Source: Viscum album (Eukaryota > Streptophyta > Magnoliopsida > Santalales > Viscaceae). Taken from it: 64,000 nt of DNA. Shown here in pieces: positions 63,012 through 64,000 of this stretch. Every line of letters begins with the position of its first letter. The first letter of the stretch is position 1. Below the pieces are notes generated by a model. That model was not told the origin of the DNA and did no database searches. It worked only from the letters and a program-made list of their open reading frames with translations. The translations under genes were made by a program, and so were the position numbers. The stretch spans positions 1,864,104,988 to 1,864,168,987 of the forward strand of contig OY728128.1 of assembly GCA_963277665.1 (NCBI GenBank). The letters run 5' to 3'.

Positions 63012-64000
63012 TGTAGTTCCCCCAATTTATGGTATATAACCCTTACTTGATGATTTTCCTGGTTTTAAATTTAAGGGTGATGAATAGGATAATAGTGAGA
63101 AAATGAATGATGTTTTCAGGCAAAGTGTAAGTTTCACGGATGGCGCACGGTTTGTCTAAACCATGCGGAAAAACCATGTGTAGTTGGTCTTGGAGGTAGT
63201 AGAATCCACATGTGTGGTGAATGGTTTGTCTAATTGTGTGGAGAAACCATGCATGGTGGGTCTTCTGAGGTAGGGGCTAATATACAATTACTGCACAGTT
63301 TGTCTAACCGTGCGGGAAAATCATGCGGCCACCTAAACGATATCCTATAAAGGTGGATCTCATGCATTTTTTCATCTAAGTGGCTCGTTTTTCTTCCTTA
63401 GTAGCCCAAAATAAGGATTTTTCTTCTTCTAAGGTCATTGAAGGTTCTCCCATTGTTATAGAGGCGAACTGAAGGCTTCTCTTGGTGAATCAAAGCTGTG
63501 TTCTTGAGGTATGTGATCGTTCTTCTTCGTTCTTGATCGGTTTCTTAGATCAACATAGATCTACTACTCCACTTCCCATAGTTTCTTAAATATAGGCCCG
63601 TTAAGGTTAGAACTAATTTTTTGGATACCAAATGTTTTAATATTTGGTGTTGGTTGTGTTTGGATAATAGATCTAAGGAGGATCCATGGAGAATTGACCT
63701 GGTTTTCTTGAGTTTTCTTCGACCGTTGTGGTTTTCATCAAAAGCTTTGAGGTAGGATGCTTTAATCTCGACTCCTCTTGTTAGAATTGATAGGATTAAT
63801 TTTTATTTTGTTTTATTTGAATGGAATTTATTTTTAAAATCATAAAATAAATCTATTTTAGTGATGATTTATGGTTTTAGTAAAAATGTGAAGTCTTGGT
63901 GAATTACTGTGCAAGTGATTTGGCATCTTGAATTTAAAATGTTGATTTTAAATTATGGATTTGTTGAAATAAAAATTGGTAGATAAAAAATGGTTTTTCA
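63012..64000 (+). repeat. 3' LTR of inner gypsy (first ~1 kb; rest off window)
   Basis: Collinear with 55589-56575: TAACCCTTAC, TTTTAAAxTTAAGGGTGATG, three GCACGG palindromes, CCTATAAAGGTGGATCTCA (63344), and GTGATTTGGCATCTTGAATT near the window end. The copies differ at many sites, so the element is old. Confidence 0.85.

Larger units (their letters stand above)
55589..64000 (+). mobile_element. Inner Ty3/gypsy element, chromovirus (Tekay/Del-like), right end off window
   Basis: The 5' LTR at 55589-57806 and the start of the 3' LTR at 63012 share text throughout the overlap. Between them lie gag, protease, RT, RNase H, integrase and a chromodomain-like end, all on plus in gypsy order and full of stops. 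The LTR is about 2.2 kb, so the 3' copy should end about 1.2 kb past the window. It is inserted in the gag of a related older element. Confidence 0.9.

Overview
This window is repeat-dominated plant nuclear DNA. The evidence is plant-type LTR retrotransposons (a chromodomain Ty3/gypsy of the Tekay/Del type and a Sirevirus-like Ty1/copia, both with primer sites resembling the plant initiator tRNA-Met sequence TGGTATCA...), a CACTA (En/Spm) DNA transposon, very AT-rich decayed spacer, and no intact host gene. No species can be named; a flowering plant with a large, transposon-rich genome fits best. I see no intact housekeeping gene, tRNA or rRNA. Almost all short open frames are chance frames or fragments of decayed element proteins.

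Layout. 1-10112: a LARD-like element with LTRs of about 5 kb and only about 1.7 kb of nearly non-coding interior; its 5' LTR is cut by the window edge. 10113-30470: about 20 kb of AT-rich, heavily mutated sequence. It holds recognisable relics of a gypsy integrase with PPT and 3' LTR (about 17.8-21 kb), a copia RT/RNase H (about 23.7-24.7 kb), and further LARD-type LTR pieces (about 28.2-29.9 kb). 30470-64000: a nested stack. An outer gypsy LTR (from about 30470) is split by a CACTA transposon (31950-53827, with 3-bp target duplication GGA). The CACTA element is itself split by a minus-strand Sirevirus-like copia (41485 to about 51780). The outer gypsy resumes at 53831 with its LTR end, primer site and gag. 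Its gag is then split at 55589 by a second gypsy of the same family, whose 3' LTR runs off the window.

The CACTA element carries terminal inverted repeats, subterminal CCAACGGTT-type repeats, a ~180-bp satellite array arranged in ~1.07-kb six-monomer units, oppositely oriented G-rich and C-rich minisatellites near its two ends, and a decayed Transposase_24-like gene on the minus strand. No TNP2-type transposase was found, so it looks non-autonomous.

The copia element is the most unusual part. Downstream of RNase H come a polypurine tract, a U3-like region with a TATA box, and then a long open frame (626 codons with two in-frame stops). That frame runs into sequence shared with the 5' LTR. 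The 5' side has the U3-like and TATA parts but not the frame, so the two LTRs are structurally unequal. All boundaries were read by eye; divergence estimates and family placement need alignment.
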